From the NCBI GenBank assembly GCA_025667525.1, contig CM046881.1:27291580-27355579 (forward strand): a DNA stretch of 64,000 bases, given 5' to 3'. Positions 36,359-49,214 of this stretch are shown one piece after another (within the stretch, counting starts at the first letter, position 1; the number at the start of each line of letters is the position of its first letter). This stretch comes from Glebionis coronaria. Lineage: Eukaryota > Streptophyta > Magnoliopsida > Asterales > Asteraceae. The position numbers were made by a program, and so were the translations under genes. The notes under the pieces are model-generated. The model was not told where the DNA came from, did not search any database, and was given only the letters and a program-made list of their open reading frames with translations.

Positions 36359-39300
36359 ATGGTCCCGAGTACCAATGTATTGACGTCTTCGTATTCAAAC
36401 AGAGAAGAACGAGAGATGCAAGTTCAAGAACAAGTCCTTAAACAACGTTGTATGCAAGCTTTCAATGATCTCAAAACGAATATAAAACGTCTTGAAAGAG
36501 AGACCTTCTCGAATAATCCTTTGTATATGTATGCTTTTCATTGCTTCTTCGGAAATAACCATCGCACATTTACTTATGAGTAAGAGGCCACTTGAAGAAT
36601 TTTGAGAATGAATTACTCAACAACAACCTTCATAAGAAAAATTCCATGACTGCCCTCAAAGCATTCAAAACACCATTTCAACCGTTCTTTGGTTCAAATT
36701 TATTCACGTCTTCTAATTTTGATTCTGACGTTCGAGATGCAAAACAACACTTCAAATACTACACTACAATGGAAGCAAAATCATTCAGAGACTTGATATT
36801 TGGAAACATGAAATCAATTGAGAGGCTTATGGATGAATGCTTACTTCATAAAAAATACATGATCAATAAGAAGAATGACAAAAGGCTGAAAATGCAAGAG
36901 CGCACTGTTGCAAAGATTCATGTAGTGGATACGAGTCCAGTTTCAACTGTAAGTAACGGGATAGTATCGAGTAATTCAAATGACAGCTGCAGATCAGGGA
37001 ACACAAAGCATGGTGCGCAGAATGATCATAGCATTTCTAGGAAACAACGCAACAGCCTTGGCAAACAAAGCATCGAATCTGAGAATGACATCAACAATAC
37101 ACCTTCCTATGATAATGGCCCTGTTTTCGATTCTGAGCCATTGGAAGAGGTACACAATGCTGAATTTAATGTGTTTGCCAATGCCAATACGCATGAGCAT
37201 AGTGATCAAACAACAAACCTTATTGACATATGTATGAGAGAAAAGGTTGATAGCAATACGACACCCGATTCATCAGACATGTGCAATAATGAGTTTGAGG
37301 ATGATCAACATGAAAATGAGTATGATGATGAGGAGCGTGTCGCGCTTGCTAATTTAATTGATAGTTTACAAAAAGATGTCAATGAAACTAGAAAGAGTCA
37401 AAAGCAATTAAAGAAGGCAAACGCAACGCTCACTCAAAACTTTGAAGAAAGCAAAGCCGCTCTTATAAAATCTAGTGAGACCATTGATAGTTATAGGGCT
37501 CAGCTTCTTCAAAGAGACAAAGAGCTCGAGGGGTACAAAAGTCGTTTAATTAACGTTAAAAGGGACGATTTTGAAAATAAATACAACGAAGCTCTTGCTT
37601 TGTTAAATAGAGAAAAACGTCAATTTAATGTTTTATTAAGTGATGAACGTCAAAAAACGTACCTTGCCACAACAAAAGTAAACGAACTTGAACAGAGGAT
37701 TTCTATGAATACCACCGATTCTGCTAAAATTCTTGACGAAAAGAAAAAAGAGGTTGAAAAATTAAAACAAGATTTCAAAAATAGACAAAGTAAAGATACC
37801 AAAAAAGTAACGGAACTCGAAGAACAAGTCAATATTTTGAAAAAAGTTGTTTATAAAACGCATGAATCTATTCAATCCGTAAGAATGATATCACCTCGGT
37901 CGTTTTTCAAGGGTCAAGCTAGTTTTGCAAGTCCCAGGTACCTGAACAAGCTCAAGCTGCAAACCCTCACTTATATCTTGATGAGTCTGAATGGACCGAT
38001 CACGATTATCCTCTAGTTAGGCTTGATAATGAAGAGACATCCCTTTGGGAAGAGGAGAGTAGATCACCGGTAAATAAAGAGTTTGTGAAACCATATAATT
38101 ATGCTTATGAAAACAGTGTTTATGGTCTTTTCACTCCACAAAAACAAAAGTCTCGTGAGGAATTGTTTCTTGAAAGCAAACAAAGAGGAATTCAATGGAA
38201 GAAATTTTTGCCACTAAGAAATCAAATGTTTCTGAATATATTAACTATTTGCCTCTTGATGTTTCTAAAAGCAAAAGTAGAAAAACACTTGGTATTCTTA
38301 AACATCACATTGATAATGTTCAATCAATTGTTGAAAGCGATTGGCAAAAACGTGAAAATGATAGGTGGAAAAAAGAGATTCCTCACGATATAACTGTGCT
38401 TGTGAAAGAACTTTTAATACCAAATACGAAGATAATGAAAAAAATGTTCTTGAGTTTAAAAAATTAATTCGGTCTGAAATGTTTGATGATTTAAAATATG
38501 TTGAGTCTCCTGAAAAAGAAATTGATGAACTTCAAAATGACAAATCAGAGTTTTCAAAAGAATATGATCTACTCTTAGAAGAATGTCTCTCCAAAGATAT
38601 TTTGTGTGTTACTCTTCAATCTTGTGCTGATATCGATGAATATTCTGACGTTGCATGCAAATATCTTGATAAGATCAAAGATTGTGAACGACTTGAAACT
38701 GAGCTTTTGAAACATAAAGAAAATGTTGATAAAAAGGCTTTTGAGTTACTTCAACACAAAACTGATTTCCTTCAAAAACATTGTCATTCTCTTGAACTTG
38801 CTTTGCAAAAAGACATCGGACAAGGTCCAAATGATAATAACTTGCAAGTAAAACTTTTCGCCTTATGTCGAGAAATGAACGAAAATAGTATAGAAATTAC
38901 AGACTTGAAAGCTCAGTTGCAAGAAAAGGACACAACGATAGAAGAGTTGAAGAAACTCGTCGTTAAGCAGGGTGGGAAAATTGTGGAACCTAAAGTTGTG
39001 AAACCTGTTGTTCGAAAACCCAATGCGTACAAGGTTCCAAAGTCATATATCTTAGGAAAACCGACTCCTTTCTCAAATTCTTCTCATGTGCAATCTAGGT
39101 TACCTCCTAAGATCGATGTGCAACCAAGTGTTCCAGAACCATCCATTTTACCCTATGTTCCTCCATTTAGAAAGCACATTGTTGCTAAACCCAACCATGT
39201 GAATGCACCTAGCACTTCTAGGACTCCTCCAAAACGTGTGACATTCATGTCCACAAAGGAATCTGTAGGTTCAAATGACTTAGTTCATACCAACAACCTA

Positions 39301-40077
39301 GAGGATGCTAAGCGAAAAGGGAAGATTCAGAAAGACAAACCCGTGTATTCAAAACCTAGTGCATCAACAACCGCTAGAGTTCAACACACTCCTAATGGTA
39401 GTCAACCAAAACCTAGGATCCCTTCCCAGCAACCTAGGAAATGGCAACCATCGGTGAGTACTCGTGTACCAAACACTGCGACTGAACGATCAACAAAGCC
39501 TAGGTACGCACAGACTTTCGTGAATTTCAAATTTCGCGCATGCCCCACTTGCAAGAAGGGCATTCACAATCGAAATCATGACCATTGCATTCTGCAATAT
39601 CTTTATGAGATCAAATCTCGTGCCTTTGCACAGAGAAAGAATGCAGAATCCTATAAGACAACAAGGAGATACAAACCCGTTGCAAAGAAAAGCAACCACA
39701 CCAAATATGAAACGTGGATTCAAACAGGACATAGTTTCTCTCCAAAGAAGTATTCCATTGTGCAAGAGAAAACTACTCCTAGATCTAGTCTTCAGTGGAA
39801 ACCAACGGGTAGGATCTTCAAGGAAGTTGGTCTTAAGTGGATTCCAATAGAGAAGAGTGATGAAACCTGCGCTAGCACTAATGCTACTGTTTTGCATGTC
39901 CGAAAAGAATTTGTTACTCCTAACACTAGTATTTGTGAAAACTCTTCTTCTATCATTGCAGGTACAACATCGGATTCTGAACCCACTTCTTCTTCAAAGG
40001 GATCCAATTTTGTACATACGATATCACCTTCTTCTGTTGTACAAAAATCTATTTTGGATTATTTTCGAAAAACATGA
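36359..40077 (+). pseudogene. Gag-like coiled-coil polyprotein of an Asteraceae copia element
   Basis: The first piece (36359-36583) ends in a stop; the main frame runs 36592-38016; two short frame changes span 38017-38364; then 38365-40077 returns to the first frame. The product would be ~1,200 residues: an N-terminal helical region, an acidic Asn/Asp-rich linker, a long Lys/Glu coiled coil (about 37340-37870), a second helical block (38500-38980), a basic Pro/Ser-rich region (39000-39520), a Cys/His cluster (CPTCKKGIHNRNHDHC, 39541-39588), and a conserved RSSLQWKPTGRIFKEVGLKW segment. That last segment and the coiled-coil order match gag regions I recall from Tanacetum-type copia elements. 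No protease, integrase or RT follows. Confidence 0.72.
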
Positions 40078-40324
40078 GACAACTCAAAAAGAAAATAAAA
40101 TGTAAATATCAATAGAAAAACAAAATAAAAATGGAAAAACTTTCAAAATACCAAAAATATTCTTCTCAACATGTCTTTCAGTATCGATAATATGGACATG
40201 CCTAGAAATGTCGCTCAATAACGACACGTGTGTGTACATAAAGCTCGAATGAAAGTTGTAAATATTTTTCAAAACATGTCATTTCAGTGATTTATAATTA
40301 TCGTTAGATTGTGACTCGTGCCTT

Positions 40325-41170
40325 AAAGAAAGGAAAGTTGATCACGGATGATAACTTATCCTTAACAACAGGAAAATAAACTTTTCTCGGTCATGAGCTA
40401 TCGATAAAAACATTCCAAGTTTTTAAGCTCATGTAAACGACTTACAGTTAAATGTCAACTGTAACTCGAACTTCAAATAAAGGAAAGTGTATCTTTAAAG
40501 ATAACTTATCCTAACAACGGGTAGAGAAATCTATCGTGGGTTAAGCTTGTCACAAAACATTCAACGTTTTGAGCTCAACACAATGGCTTGTAATCTCTTT
40601 CAGATTGTAACTTGGATTCATATTCACGGGGGAGTGTACGGTTTAGTGCTCTTACCCTCAGGAAAAGAAGAGAAATCTTCTTACACTTGAGTGGATTCGT
40701 CAAGACATTCAACGTCTATGAAATCAAGTTTATGCTTTAGAAAAACCTCTTCGGCAAAAAGAAATAGAGTTTTTCAAAAAGCGTTGAACATAATTTTTTT
40801 CAAGAATTTCTCAATGATTGTTCAAAATCTTTCAAAAATTGTGTATTCAACAACTCCTATCCTCAAAATTTTAATGTGGATCATATCCTCGTAATTACAG
40901 TTCAATTGGATCAATTTTTAAGGGGGAGCTTCCAAATCAAAGTTTTAATGTTGTTGGATATGTTATGTCAAAACAGTTTTATGTATCCAACACATTGTGT
41001 GTAAGTATCATTTGGTATTTTTCACATAAAAAGCTTTGATGTTCGTGAGCACATTCTTCAATGACAATCCTTTATGTGTTCATGAACATGTAGTGTTCGA
41101 GTACAATTTTTTCAAGAGTTTTTCAATGATTATTCAAAATCTTTCAAAAATTATGTGCTCGACACTACAT
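40325..41170 (+). repeat. Diverged direct repeats
   Basis: Two families: GGAAAGT(T/G)...GATAACTTATCC at about 40329 and 40482 (period ~155), and a ~55-base block TCAATGATT(G/A)TTCAAAATC at about 40810 and 41122 (period ~312). Confidence 0.7.
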
Positions 41171-42089
41171 AGAATGTTCCAATAATTCATGCTAAGTTAG
41201 ACACACTTTTCTCCCACTGTTTTTCAAGACTATTTTTCACGATATATTTTAATCAAATTTGGTATCTCTAATATCAAAATATTTTATATACTAGAGATAG
41301 GGAAGATGTGATTAAAATATGACCTACTTTGCAAAGACTCAAGCACTTTAACTCTTACCCACATGTGCAAAACACTTTCGATTATCGATGCACATGTGAA
41401 GGGGGAGCTTTTCTGAAACGACAAATCTATCAAGGTGTTAAATGTTTTTTAAACACCTTGTTAGACATTTGAAGTGGTTTTTATGGTTACGATCTCATAC
41501 CCACAACATCTTTAATTCACGACGTTATTGGTGTAAAAAGGATGGTTAGGTTTAAGTCCTATGATCCAACCAGAACCGGAGGGATCTTCCCAGGGACAAT
41601 CCAATAGATTATTAGAAGTCCTTAGGAAAGATGGAGTAGAATGTGAACGTAGCTGAATGCCGACTAAGTACTGATGATAGCACTGGAACAATCACAACAA
41701 GGTGCTAGTAATGATGTCTTGGTAAGCATTGAAGGTGTTGAAGAATGAAAAAGAAATGTAAGGATAAATGGTGAAAAGAAATAAGCCCTCCATACAACTT
41801 AGGCAGAAACCGGGTCAACACATCTTGAAGACTACACATCATGGACCCATTGATGTAATGCACAACCCTTTACCCAGCTAACTCAGGCTTCTCTAAAAAG
41901 AAGTTTGTTTTATTGTCACGGAGATCAACAAGATTTCTATTGGCTTTCTTACTCCGAGATAGTTGATATTGAATAGGTGGCCTCTGCTCCAGCCTCCGAC
42001 CACTAAAAGTGCACAAATTGAGTCTAGAGCCAAGAGATAAATCAAATCTCGTTAGGACACACGGAATGACAAAGAAGACAGTCCTACGC

Positions 42090-42397
42090 TATATCCTTGC
42101 GATATTGCTAGAACACTCAGAGTGATACTACTCAGTATTCACAATGATGAGTGGAAATCCTTCTAGTGTTAACATTAAACAGCACTACGGTAGGTCATGT
42201 GTAAGATTCTTTATGAATTGAACATGTGTAAAATGAAAAGCAACAGTGGTTTGATTCTTAATTAATTCAAACTTGTTTCAGGTTTCTACGCAATATCTTT
42301 ATGGTCTTGCCAGAACATTCAGAGTGATATTCATTAATATTCACAGTGACGAATGGAAATCCTTCTAGCATCAACCTCAAACAGCGCTACGGTAGGT
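42090..42397 (+). repeat. Two diverged ~105-base units, period ~199
   Basis: Both units contain CAGAGTGATA, GAATGGAAATCCTTCTAG or GAGTGGAAATCCTTCTAG, and end in a CTACGGTAGGT box (42090-42194 and 42289-42397). Confidence 0.8.
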
Positions 42398-42810
42398 GAC
42401 TTGCGAGATTCTTATGAATCAAGCTTGTGTCAACTAGAAGGCAAGAATGGTAAGATTCTTTATGAATCACACTTGTTCCAGAAATTGAATTGACGACTTT
42501 AATCACGCGGATATTTATCCAAATGATTCACTCTTTATGTTCGCAGTCTTGCTTTGAGACAGTCGAGTAAAGAGAACAGCTAGTACTGCCACGAAACCCT
42601 GTCAAGAAGATTCTTAATTGAATCCACCTAATCACAGGTACGGTATTTAATATCGTATAACGGTATTCACCGACCGGAGGTAAAACGCTACCGATTTAGG
42701 ACGAATGTCAAAGCCATTCAGTCCGTGTCTATGTTTTGTCTCGAGAAGGTGGCGTTACGGTGTACTAAGCAAAGTCAAAGATTCAAAACCACATATCATG
42801 CCTAAAGACA

Positions 42811-42815
42811 TATTC
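42811..42815. repeat. Target-site duplication, left copy (TATTC)
   Basis: TATTC before the LTR start TGTCACACC is repeated exactly at 56473-56477. Confidence 0.9.
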
Positions 42816-45800
42816 TGTCACACCCTCAATTTGGCCTACATGTACAATTACACGAGGATGTGACTATCATGATAACCATGACGCATAGATACAAGAATAA
42901 CTAAGAAAAGTAATTTTTCATTCATAAAACACAAAGATAGAAATAGGTCCCAAAGAGAATTGTTTTACACATCATGATAACATAAATCAAGTTTCCAAAT
43001 GTCATAAATTTTGATCAAGTCTCATAGATAAATCATGATAATTTTTATTAATCTTCATAGCACAACCACGTCACTCCTCCGCCTTGACACCTGAGAAAAA
43101 CATTACTAAAACGTCAACACAAAGGTCAGTGATTTTAAGGTTTAAGTATAAGTAGTGTGATGAACTATAAGACTTTAGTTAGGCAACCGACAAATAATCT
43201 TATAAAAAATACAAGATTATCATCAAATAGCATACGTTCATGATATCCTACGTCTAAGCTCATGACACCGAAGCGCTAACCGTACTAGCCACATAATATG
43301 AGAGCCCAAGCAAATACTACCCCAAAGTGTTCGTAACAACCTCAAATGTATTTGTATCCAATTTGGTCACACAACCAACATTAGATAGGAGGCCAATACC
43401 AATAGATATATCCATAACATTTGTGCTTACACAAAGTAATTAACGGTTCATGATAGTGGGCTAAAGCATCTAGGGGTATCGCTACTTAGACATCATGTAG
43501 GCACGTATGAGTTTTAAGGTACTTATGTTCATCCGTAAAAACAAGCAATGTTCTCACCTCAAAGAGTTAAAAGCAATTAAAAGTGGGGCTATAAACTCAC
43601 CTCGTGTATCAAGCAAATGGATGAAAATGCAAGAGAGCTCGAGAATACGACCACGTTATCCACGACCTAGTTAAGTATTTTGATCGTGTTAAAAAACGAG
43701 TAGTTCATAAATAAAATGCATGATAACCTAAGCGTGCTTGACTTTATATTTCGTTTACGAAGACTCGAAAATACTACGCGTTTATTAACGAGTTTTAGCT
43801 TAACAATGTATAAACATAAATTCGTTTGGGCTTTTATAAACACAGTCCAAAATAGGACAACCCAATCTCACAAGTAACACATGGGCTTAACCCATGGCTT
43901 CCTTACCCAACCCGACCCAGCAGTGGGCGATACAAACAAGAAACAGGGGAGGCAAGTATTATTATTACTATGTCTGTCACTTAACTCGACACAAAACACC
44001 CACACATAGTTTCCATCGCCTCATTTTTATCTCTTTCTCTGGTAAAATCTATATACCTAGATTCATCTCAATCTACCCAATATGTATATAAATCCATTCT
44101 AAAACATCACATCTATGTGTTTCTGGATTTGATTATGGTTCGTACGACATGGGTTTCCTCTTCAAACGTGTTTAATTTGATTCTTGATATAGATTTCGTA
44201 TCATCTATTGATGATTTCTCCAAAAAGATAAGTTTTGATCTTATTTACCTTTCTCAAAACGTTTTCTTGTGTTTACTTGATTAATCTATCAAATCAAAAG
44301 GTTTTCTTGGTTTAAAACATTCGATTTGATACTTAATTAGATGATTCAGATTCGAATTTGAATAAATCAAAAATTAGGGTTTCATATAATTTGGGGGTTT
44401 TGTTAGATCTTGCGTTTATATGTAGTTAACCATTGTTTTCTTTCATAAAGATAAATTAATTTCATTAATTACCGGGGGGGGGGGGGGGGGGGTGGCGGGC
44501 TATAATTAGTTTAGAATATAGAAAGCAAGTAAATGTTTGTTTTATAGGCTTTATCATATTCAGTCGGAAGAGTTTAGGTACGACTTTCAAAGAGACTCCC
44601 GCCGGGAGTGGCGTGGTAGTACCGGCGAAAACGGCTCTGCGCGATGTTGTCACATCTGCATCCGTCGACGTTATGAAGGTCGTACCTTCCTCATCAGGGT
44701 CTACAAGGAATCGTTGGGAATTAGGCTCGACTCCTTGTTATTATTTGCTTCATTCACTTGATTCTACTTTCCTATCCGGTTTATGCAATAGAGCCGTCGG
44801 TCCTGCCACCGCAGCTGGAGTGGCTAAACGCGCTCCCCGAGCGCTCTGTTTTTTCATGGATAAGGATTCTTGAGGGCAGGGATTACTACAACCTTCCTCC
44901 CCAGAATAATCCTGGGGAGTATGAACTGGTTGTCCATGAGAACTTGGCGCAAGCCCGTGATACCGGCGACAGGGCTATATTTGTTCGAGAAGAGGCATGC
45001 GAACTTTTAATCTTGGAGAGAAAAGGCCTTTTGCAAAACCGTCTCCTTGTTCTCATGGGCAATGACCCCAATATTACGGAGATACTTCGCGAAGCCCCGC
45101 CTAATAAACTGCTCCCCACCACCCCAGATCGTTATACCCGGTATATCCAGGTCGAGGCGTACGACTTCCTTGAAGAAAGGACGACTCTTAGGTAGCCACC
45201 GACCTACAGTTATCCTTAAACTTCCGTGCTTGGTGGAGAAGAAGCGAACAAAGGTACGCTCGCTTGCTGTCTTGTTCTCTGTCGCGAACTGGGATCGCTC
45301 GCCAGCTAGGTCAGATTGGAGCAACATTGTATGAGAACATATTACCCATATTCGGGGACAAGGGGCGAAACGACCTCTCGATCTACTTACTGCAGCCCAG
45401 GAATAAAAACGTCACGTAAGGAAGGGCTCGCCGGTACCTTACAATTATTTGAAAGAGATTCACGTCGCCAGGGAGTACGTGTCACGAACGATTCGTTGGT
45501 CGGGTATAAGGCGAAGACGGCTTGATAACGTCACTTCTCGGCGGAAATAACAAGGGAGTAAGGATAGCGGATCACTTTCTGTCTCAGAAAACCGTTTTCG
45601 GGGACAGTCCATCCGAAATAAATCTCTCTATGTAGTGGTGGCCTTCTAGAAGCTTCGCCAGAAGCGACTAGTCGCTTCCCGAACGCCCCTTTCCTTCGCT
45701 ACTAGGAGAGTCGCTAGCTTGCTTGCATTCTAGAAACGGTAGCTTCCGCGCCCTTCCTGCCTACTGAAATAGATGTGAATGATCGTGACAGCTCTCAAAA

Positions 45801-47254
45801 TCCTATTCAGTCTGATTAGATATGTCACAGAAAGAAAGTGATTCTGTTCCCCCTTTTTTTTTAGGATCCCGAGGAGGGGCTGGCCCATCCTAACATCATT
45901 TATGAGGAGCCGGACGACAAAGACTCCTCCTCAGATAAAGATGTCTCCGACGCAACACGAATTTACTAAATTAGGGTTTCGGTCAATTTAGGGTTTTATT
46001 CATTCTTGGTTTTTAGTTTAATTAACTAATTAATTCGTGTATAGATTAGGTCTAATTAGTGTTTTAAATCAATTTATAGAAATTAGGGTTTGAACAATTT
46101 GGGGGTTTTTAAAACCGTGAATCCTATGGTGAATTTAGGAGTTTCTAACATGATTACATCTTGTTAATTTCTATATTTGAGACTGATATTTAAACGGTTA
46201 GGGTTTTCGGCCGATTAGTATGTGGTTTGGTTAACTGGGTTTTCATTTACTACTATTACTATAATTTGTTAGTATTCTTAAACAAAATGACAATAAAACA
46301 TGGAGGTGGTCTTGGTATGGTCTTGACAGAAAATAAGGGTTTGGGTCGATTGGTGTCTTTGCATTCGGTTGGCTAAATGGGTTTCCTAATGGTATTCATT
46401 GGTTAGACTTATCATGTTTCATTAGTTTTGAGATTTATAATGGTTTGCTTATACTTATTAACACATGACTTCTTCTTTTCCTAGGTTTTGGTCAAGCACA
46501 TCTAAGCGATATAAACATGGATGCAAGAGAGAGGATAAGGGACTCACAAAGAAGAACTTTTGGGGTTTCGACTATGTTGGATTCGGACAGGGTGAAGGCT
46601 TGGCTGGAGACTTAGTAGCTTTGCTCAAAACTCCTTTGGACTGCCCAGATTATGTTGTGATATGTTTTGTTTATGTTCTTAAGACTTGTGAATCATGGAT
46701 GTATTTAAGTTTGTATTCGCGGCATAGGGTTAAGTCCCATCCGGTTTTGGGTGTCTTGTGATACACCTATTTGTGGCAATCTCGGCCTGTGTGTTGGCCT
46801 CATGTGGTGAGTGGATTGTATAAAATAGTTTCCAGGTTTTGGGAGTTGACTTGGTTGACTATTTTGAAATCCTAGGTTTTGCTTTATGAAATATAGACAT
46901 TGAAGTTTTGTTTTTGTCATTTGTATTCATATGGTACCCACTAAATGTATATTCGGCCCAGTAAGAGTTTAAATGTGCAAGTTTCAGCCCAAACATGACA
47001 CTTTATGAGAACTTGTTATGAAATGATAGAACTTAGCTAACATATGATTCGGTATAGTTACATGTACACATTGACCCTAATAGACTCAATGACATGACAA
47101 TTTTAAACGAATGCAACACGTATTCTCGACAATTTGATAATTAATAACCCAGCATAAACCGTTAGTTCATCTCATCGTCGTACATAACACGTTAAATGAT
47201 TATAAGAGGGCACGTCATTACACAAATAAGACGTTGAAATTTCAAGTTGTTACA
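42816..47254 (-). repeat. 3' LTR of the chromovirus, with foreign insert
   Basis: This 4,439-base LTR matches 53529-56472 on both sides of the insert at 44471-45957. The plus strand starts TGTCACACCC and ends GTTGTTACA. Several TTAGGGTTT words (telobox on the element strand) are at 44374, 45971, 45988, 46083 and 46198. ORF-like stretches here are LTR sequence, not genes. Confidence 0.92.
44471..45957. other. Foreign 1.49-kb insert in the LTR, possibly mitochondrial DNA
   Basis: It is absent from the other LTR, where TTCATTAATTA runs almost directly into TTTACTAAATT. The insert starts at a run of 19 G (44474-44492), is far more GC-rich than its surroundings, and shows no target-site duplication. 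The stretch 44758-45195 is open for 145 codons (LEWLNALPERSVFSW, GNDPNITEILREAPP), which I do not recognise. The 45300-45780 part reads like plant mitochondrial intergenic DNA by style (for example AAACGACCTCTCGATC), but I cannot confirm that. An assembly artefact is possible. Confidence 0.5.
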
Positions 47255-47275
47255 TTCGCTCTCCCTAAAGAGGGC
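47255..47275 (-). other. Polypurine tract region of the chromovirus
   Basis: The minus-strand sequence AGGGAGAGCGAA directly precedes the 3' LTR start TGTAACAAC. Confidence 0.65.
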
Positions 47276-47306
47276 TTTCTCCGCAAAGCAAAACAAACGA
47301 TACATT

Positions 47307-48257
47307 TTAAGTCGACACCACATTAGTAAACAAGTGAGGATACTTCGCTTTGAATTGATCCTCGCGTTCCCAAGTAAATTCGGGTCCTCGTCGTGCATTC
47401 CAACGCACTTTAACTATAGGTATACGACTTTGTTTGAGTCGTTTAACTTCTCGTTCCATAATCTTGACGGGTTCTTCAACGAACACGAGTTTGTCGTTGA
47501 GTTGGATTTCATCCATTGGTATAACGAGTGTTTCGTCGGATAGGCATTTCCTCAAGTTGCAAATGTGGAAAACTTTATGCACACGATTAAGTTCTTGGGG
47601 TAACTCCAAACGATAGGCAACGTCACCAACGCGTTGAATAATTTCGAAAAGTCCAATATATCGCGGGTTTAGCTTTCCTCGTTTACCAAAACGGATTACG
47701 CCTTTCCACGGTGCAACTTTCAACATTACTCGATCTCTGACTTTGAATTCCAAAGGTTTTCGTCTTTTTTCAGCATAACACTTTTGTCGATCACGAGCCG
47801 CTTGCGTACGACTCTTTATTTGTACGATTTTCTCCGTTGTCTCGTGAATAATTTCCGGACCGGTAAGTTGTGCATCACCAACTTCCGCCCAACAAACGGG
47901 TGAACGACACTTTCGACCGTAAAGTGGTTCAAACGGTTCCGCTTTAATGCTAGTGTGGTAGCTATTGTTGTACGAAAATTCTACTAACGGTAAGTGTCGA
48001 TCCCATCCGTTTCCAAAGTCGATTACGCATGCGCCAAGCATATCGTCAAACGTCTGGATGGTTCTTTCGCTTTGGCCATCCGTTTGAGGATGATAAGCCG
48101 TACTCATGTCCAATTGCGTTCCTAACGCTTCTTGGAGAGATTGCCAAAATCTTGAGCAATATCGACCGTCTCGGTCCGATATGATAGAAATTGGTACGCC
48201 GTGCTTAGCAACGATTTCCTTCAAGTATAATCGTGCCAATTGATCCATTTTGTCGTT
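47307..48257 (-). pseudogene. Chromovirus integrase with chromodomain-like end
   Basis: The catalytic core has Asp in [11 protein letters not shown] and Glu in [10 protein letters not shown]; the first Asp lies upstream in [11 protein letters not shown], before the TAA at 48258. The C-terminal part has the GPF/Y-like region ([20 protein letters not shown]) and ends with [19 protein letters not shown], a chromodomain-like motif that defines chromoviruses and is thought to guide insertion into particular chromatin. Confidence 0.88.
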
Positions 48258-49214
48258 TTACTTCATAGGGAGAAAGTGTGCGGACTTCGTTAAACGATCA
48301 ACGATGACCCAAATGGTGTCGTAACCCGTGGACGTTTTAGGAAGTTTGGTAATAAAGTCCATAGTAATTCTCTCCCATTTCCATTCCGGGATCCTAGGTT
48401 GGACTAGTAATCCGGAAGGCTTTTGGTGTTCAACCTTAACTTTGGCGCAAGTTAGGCATTTACCAACATAAGTCGTGATGTCGGCTTTCATGTTTGGCCA
48501 CCAATAGAACATTTTCATGTCATGATACATTTTGTCCGATCCGGGGTGGATCGAATACTTGGACTTGTGCGATTCATGCATGATTAGAGCTCGAACATTA
48601 CCGTAACGAGGTAACCAACTTCTATTGTCAAGACACAATGTTCCATCGGCACGTGCAACGAGGTTCATGGTGATCATTCCACCGGCTTCTTCTTTATCGA
48701 TGTTTTCTATCTTAATAGCTTCTCGTTGGGCTTCTAAGATTTTTGCGGGTATGTTTAAGCCAATAGTCATCACTAAAGCTTGAACCCTTAGAGGTCGTTC
48801 ACGAGGTTTTCTACTCAAAGCATCGGATACAACGTTAGCTTTTCCCGGGGTATAACGAATGTCACAATCGTAGTCTCCAAGTAGTTCCAACCAACGTCGT
48901 TGTCTCATGCTGAGTTCCTTTTGGTCCAAGACATGTTGAAGACGTTTGTGATCAGTGTAAACTATACAGTTAGTTCCGTGGAGGTAGTGTCTCCAAATTT
49001 TGAGAGAAAAGACAACCGCGCCTAGCTCCAAATCGTGAGTAGTGTAGTTTTCTTCGTTCGGTTTTAGTTGTCGAGAAGCGTAAGCAATGACCTTTTTCCT
49101 TTGCATGAGAACCGCGCCTAGAACTCTAATCGAAGCATCACAATATAATTCAAAGTCTTCACTACCCTCGGGTAGTGCGAGAATGGGCGCGTCACAAAGT
49201 TTTTGTTTGAGAGT
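48258..49214 (-). pseudogene. Chromovirus RNase H and integrase zinc domain
   Basis: RNase H motifs: [67 protein letters not shown]. The integrase HHCC domain follows ([26 protein letters not shown]). A TAA at 48258 splits it from the rest of integrase. It is in frame with the RT. Confidence 0.88.

Larger units (their letters stand above)
40078..42815 (+). other. Noncoding 3' part of the gag-only copia unit
   Basis: No pol motif in any frame. It has two GGGGGAGCTT purine tracts (about 40921 and 41401) and several internal duplications listed separately. It ends at the TATTC target of the chromovirus and should continue at 56478. Confidence 0.6.

Noticed and set aside
44134..44283. Possible captured gene start in the chromovirus LTR (TATA-like, ATG, T-rich intron-like stretch, acceptor-like site)
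   Set aside because: The short frame is open in one LTR but stopped after five codons in the other, and no downstream exon is recognisable.
46465..46761. 98-codon ORF on the plus strand (and partner at 55683-55925)
   Set aside because: Both lie at the same place in the two LTRs of the chromovirus and one is truncated by a change. They are LTR sequence read antisense to the element, with no recognised domain.
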